Positions 5,321-6,954 of a DNA stretch of 6,954 nt are shown piece by piece. Source of the DNA: CAZLIC01 sp964559535 (GTDB taxonomy: Bacteria > Pseudomonadota > Alphaproteobacteria > Rhodobacterales > Rhodobacteraceae); contig CAZLIC010000137.1 of the NCBI GenBank assembly GCA_964559535.1, positions 1 through 6,954 on the forward strand, written 5' to 3'. A model generated the notes under the pieces. It had not been told where the DNA came from. It saw nothing but the letters and a program-made list of their open reading frames with translations, and ran no database searches. The translations under genes were made by a program, and so were the position numbers. Within the stretch, counting starts at the first letter, position 1, and every line of letters begins with the position of its first letter.

Positions 5321-6148
5321 CTACCGTCCCTTGGCGCGGTCCTGCAGCCAGTCCGGCGTGACGGTAGGCATGCCGAACCGCATGCCCTGCATGGCCGAAA
5401 CCCCGATCCGCGCCAGCATCTGCGCCTCGCCCTCGGTCTCCACCGCCTCGGCCACCGCGGCCATCTCAAAGCTGCGGGCCACGGCAACCAGCGCCTGCAC
5501 CACCGCCAGATTGTCCGGGTTGCGGTCCACCGCCCGCACGAAGGCGCCGTCGACCTTGACCATGTCAAAGCAGAAGTCGCGCAGGTGGCGGAACGAGGTG
5601 AAGGCCGAGCCGAAATCATCCAGCGCGAAGCTGACGCCGTGCAGGCGCATGTCATCCATGAAGGCGGTCACGATGTCGGGCATCAGCATGGCCGACACCT
5701 CGGAAATCTCCAGCACCAGGCGGCTGCCCAGCGTCCGGTCGGTGGCCAGGGCGCGGGTCAGCGTGCGGGTGAACGGCGCCCAGCCGATCGACCGCGCCGA
5801 CATGTTGACCGACAGGCGCAGGTGCGGATGGGCGCGCAGGGTGGAAATGCCCAGGTCCAGCACCGCGGTGTCGATGCGGCGACCCAGTTCGGTGGTTTCC
5901 ACCGCCGCCATGAAGTCACGGGCCGGAATGGCGCGCCCGGTTTCATCCAGGATGCGGGCAAAGCCTTCGTGAAACAGCACGCGCCGGGCATCGCGCGCAG
6001 GTACGACAGGCTGGAAGGCCAGCCGCACGCGGCGGGCTTGCAGTGCCTGTTCCACCATGGCCAGCGTGTCGTCGCCCTGCAGCGTGGCGGCCCAGGCCAC
6101 CGGCGTGGCCTGATCGCGCATTTCGTTCGCCCGCCGGTGAATCACCAT
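5321..6148 (-). CDS. Stand-alone EAL-domain protein (putative cyclic di-GMP phosphodiesterase)
   Basis: A 275-residue cytoplasmic protein with one EAL domain (about 40-272) and no GGDEF, PAS or membrane segment. EAL enzymes hydrolyse cyclic di-GMP to pGpG. The signature is unusual: HEGF (60-63) replaces the normal EALxR. The residues used for metal and catalysis are nevertheless present: E61, N115 (LSVNMSARS), E147 (LEISE), D177-D178 (LDDFG), K198 (VKVD), E234 and E237 (AEAVET), and Q254 (MQGMRFG). Loop 6 reads DDFGSAFTSF instead of DDFGTGYSSL. Activity is therefore possible but should not be assumed. The first 40 residues show no recognised sensor. The start follows AAGGAGG by five bases. 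The gene converges on the unknown gene and is divergent from tag, with 79 bases between the start codons. It matches a type I remember as common in Rhodobacterales. Confidence 0.92.
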   Translation of the reverse strand: MVIHRRANEMRDQATPVAWAATLQGDDTLAMVEQALQARRVRLAFQPVVPARDARRVLFHEGFARILDETGRAIPARDFMAAVETTELGRRIDTAVLDLGISTLRAHPHLRLSVNMSARSIGWAPFTRTLTRALATDRTLGSRLVLEISEVSAMLMPDIVTAFMDDMRLHGVSFALDDFGSAFTSFRHLRDFCFDMVKVDGAFVRAVDRNPDNLAVVQALVAVARSFEMAAVAEAVETEGEAQMLARIGVSAMQGMRFGMPTVTPDWLQDRAKGR

Positions 6149-6153
6149 GCCGC

Positions 6154-6160
6154 CCTCCTT
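6154..6160 (-). promoter_or_regulatory. Strong Shine-Dalgarno fixing the EAL start
   Basis: On the minus strand AAGGAGG (6160-6154) sits five bases before the ATG at 6148. This near-perfect site decides against the in-frame ATG at 6223, which would add 25 unconserved residues nearly reaching the tag start. Confidence 0.8.
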
Positions 6161-6227
6161 GGCTGTGGCCAGACTGGCGCAGGCCCGGTTAAGGTGGCGT
6201 GAACCGCCGCAACCCAAGGCCAACCCG

Positions 6228-6794
6228 ATGGACCGCTGCCCCTGGTGCGGGGATGACCCGCTGTATGTCGCCTACCACGACACCGAATGGGGCGTGCCGC
6301 TGCGCGACGGCCGCGCGCTGTGGGAATGCCTGACGCTGGAAGCCTTTCAGGCCGGGCTGTCGTGGATCACCATCCTGCGCAAGCGCGAGAACTTCCGCCG
6401 CGTGTTCGACGGGTTCGACCCGGTGGCGGTGGCGGCATGGGACAATGCCCGCATCGACGCCGCGCTGACCGACCCGGGCATCGTGCGCCACCGGGGCAAG
6501 GTGGCTGCCGCCGTGGCCGGGGCGCAGGCCTTCCTGCGGATTGAATCCGAGGGGGGCTTTGCGCCCTTCATCTGGCAGTTCGTGGACGGCCGCCCGCTGC
6601 AGAACCGCCCCGCGGCGATGGGTGACGTGCCCGCCGCCCCGCCGGTGGCCGCGGCGCTGTCGAAGGCGCTGAAGGCGCAGGGGTTCAACTTCTGCGGTCC
6701 GACCATCGTGTATGCCTTCATGCAGGCCGCCGGGCTGGTGAACGACCATCTGGTATCCTGCCCGCGCCACGCCCCAGTGGCGGCCATGGCTTGA
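6228..6794 (+). CDS. tag: DNA-3-methyladenine glycosylase I
   Basis: Removes 3-methyladenine from alkylated DNA, starting base-excision repair. The protein has 188 residues, against 187 in E. coli Tag. The zinc-binding residues are at the expected places: C4 and H17 in the N-terminal RCPWCGDDPLYVAYHDTEWG, H174 and C178 in NDHLVSCPRH. The catalytic-pocket residues Y16, E38 (LTLEAFQAGLSW) and W46 are kept, as is the helix-hairpin-helix region around GIVRHRGKV and the GFNFCGPTIVYAFMQAAG motif (152-169). The start at 6228 matches the family; an earlier in-frame ATG at 6147 would overlap the EAL start. AAGG lies eight bases upstream. It is divergent from the EAL gene, and the exporter gene begins 31 bases later, so the two may be co-transcribed. 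No Ada-type box was recognised upstream. Confidence 0.96.
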   Translation: MDRCPWCGDDPLYVAYHDTEWGVPLRDGRALWECLTLEAFQAGLSWITILRKRENFRRVFDGFDPVAVAAWDNARIDAALTDPGIVRHRGKVAAAVAGAQAFLRIESEGGFAPFIWQFVDGRPLQNRPAAMGDVPAAPPVAAALSKALKAQGFNFCGPTIVYAFMQAAGLVNDHLVSCPRHAPVAAMA

Positions 6795-6825
6795 TCTGCC
6801 GCCGCCGGGCTGGCACAGCGCGCGC

Positions 6826-6954
6826 ATGACCCGCCCCCGCGCCACCGCCATCGGCCTGACCGCCATCCTGATGTGGTCCGCGTTGGCCCTGCTGACCGTG
6901 TGGTCCGAACCGGTGCCGCCCTTGCTGCTGAATGTGCTGTGCTTTGGCCTGGGC
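6826..6954 (+). CDS. DMT-family (EamA, YddG-like) exporter, 3' partial
   Basis: Forty-three codons are visible before the window ends. MTRPRATAIGLTAILMWSAL followed by a hydrophobic stretch and LLLNVLCFGLG matches the start of drug/metabolite transporter proteins: a short basic head, a first transmembrane helix (about 8-24) with the ILMWS motif, a short loop (EPVPP), then helix two. The RATAIG...WS opening is like YddG, an aromatic amino-acid exporter in E. coli; substrate here is unknown. No ribosome site is evident in the 31 bases after tag. The rest of the gene is outside the window. Confidence 0.75.
   Translation, partial: MTRPRATAIGLTAILMWSALALLTVWSEPVPPLLLNVLCFGLG

Noticed and set aside
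6149..6227. Searched the EAL/tag divergent gap for promoters or an operator
   Set aside because: Only weak hexamers with wrong spacing were found, and no dyad strong enough to report.

Overview
The window looks like an ordinary chromosomal stretch from a high-GC alphaproteobacterium, most likely Rhodobacterales/Rhodobacteraceae. The grounds are the very high GC (about 79% by hand count at 3781-3900), the tight packing with short intergenic gaps, and proteins whose closest remembered relatives belong to that group: a stand-alone EAL protein, an Rrf2 regulator beginning MISQK, and an RTX protein with a serralysin-type C-terminus. No rRNA, tRNA, CRISPR array, insertion sequence or phage gene was seen. 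No gene-free stretch exceeds about 106 bases.

Layout. 1-1371 (+) is the 3' part of a secreted RTX calcium-binding protein, with an N-terminal solenoid of N-x-G-x-I repeats followed by nonapeptide arrays. 1437-3134 (+) encodes adenine deaminase. It ends on the same CTAG tetranucleotide that ends a convergent Rrf2-family regulator at 3131-3580 (-). Upstream of rrf2 on the same strand is pyrF, 3655-4350 (-). A 106-bp divergent intergenic region, with a 14-bp perfect palindrome exactly at its centre, separates pyrF from an uncharacterised 255-residue protein at 4457-5224 (+). That gene converges on a cytoplasmic EAL-domain protein at 5321-6148 (-), and several hairpins lie between them. The EAL gene is divergent from tag (3-methyladenine DNA glycosylase I) at 6228-6794 (+). 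The start of a YddG-like DMT-family exporter at 6826 runs off the right edge.

How the genes relate. Adenine deaminase (purine salvage or catabolism) and orotidine-5'-phosphate decarboxylase (UMP synthesis) are both nucleotide-metabolism enzymes, but nothing in the layout makes them one pathway. The other genes appear to be neighbours rather than partners. I see no convincing new multi-gene system. The items most worth a second look are regulatory or architectural: the centred palindrome between pyrF and the unknown gene, the hairpin built from the overlapping 3' ends of ade and rrf2, a possibly leaderless rrf2 promoter, a 14-nt element repeated in two intergenic gaps, the conserved unknown protein, and the mosaic RTX protein.
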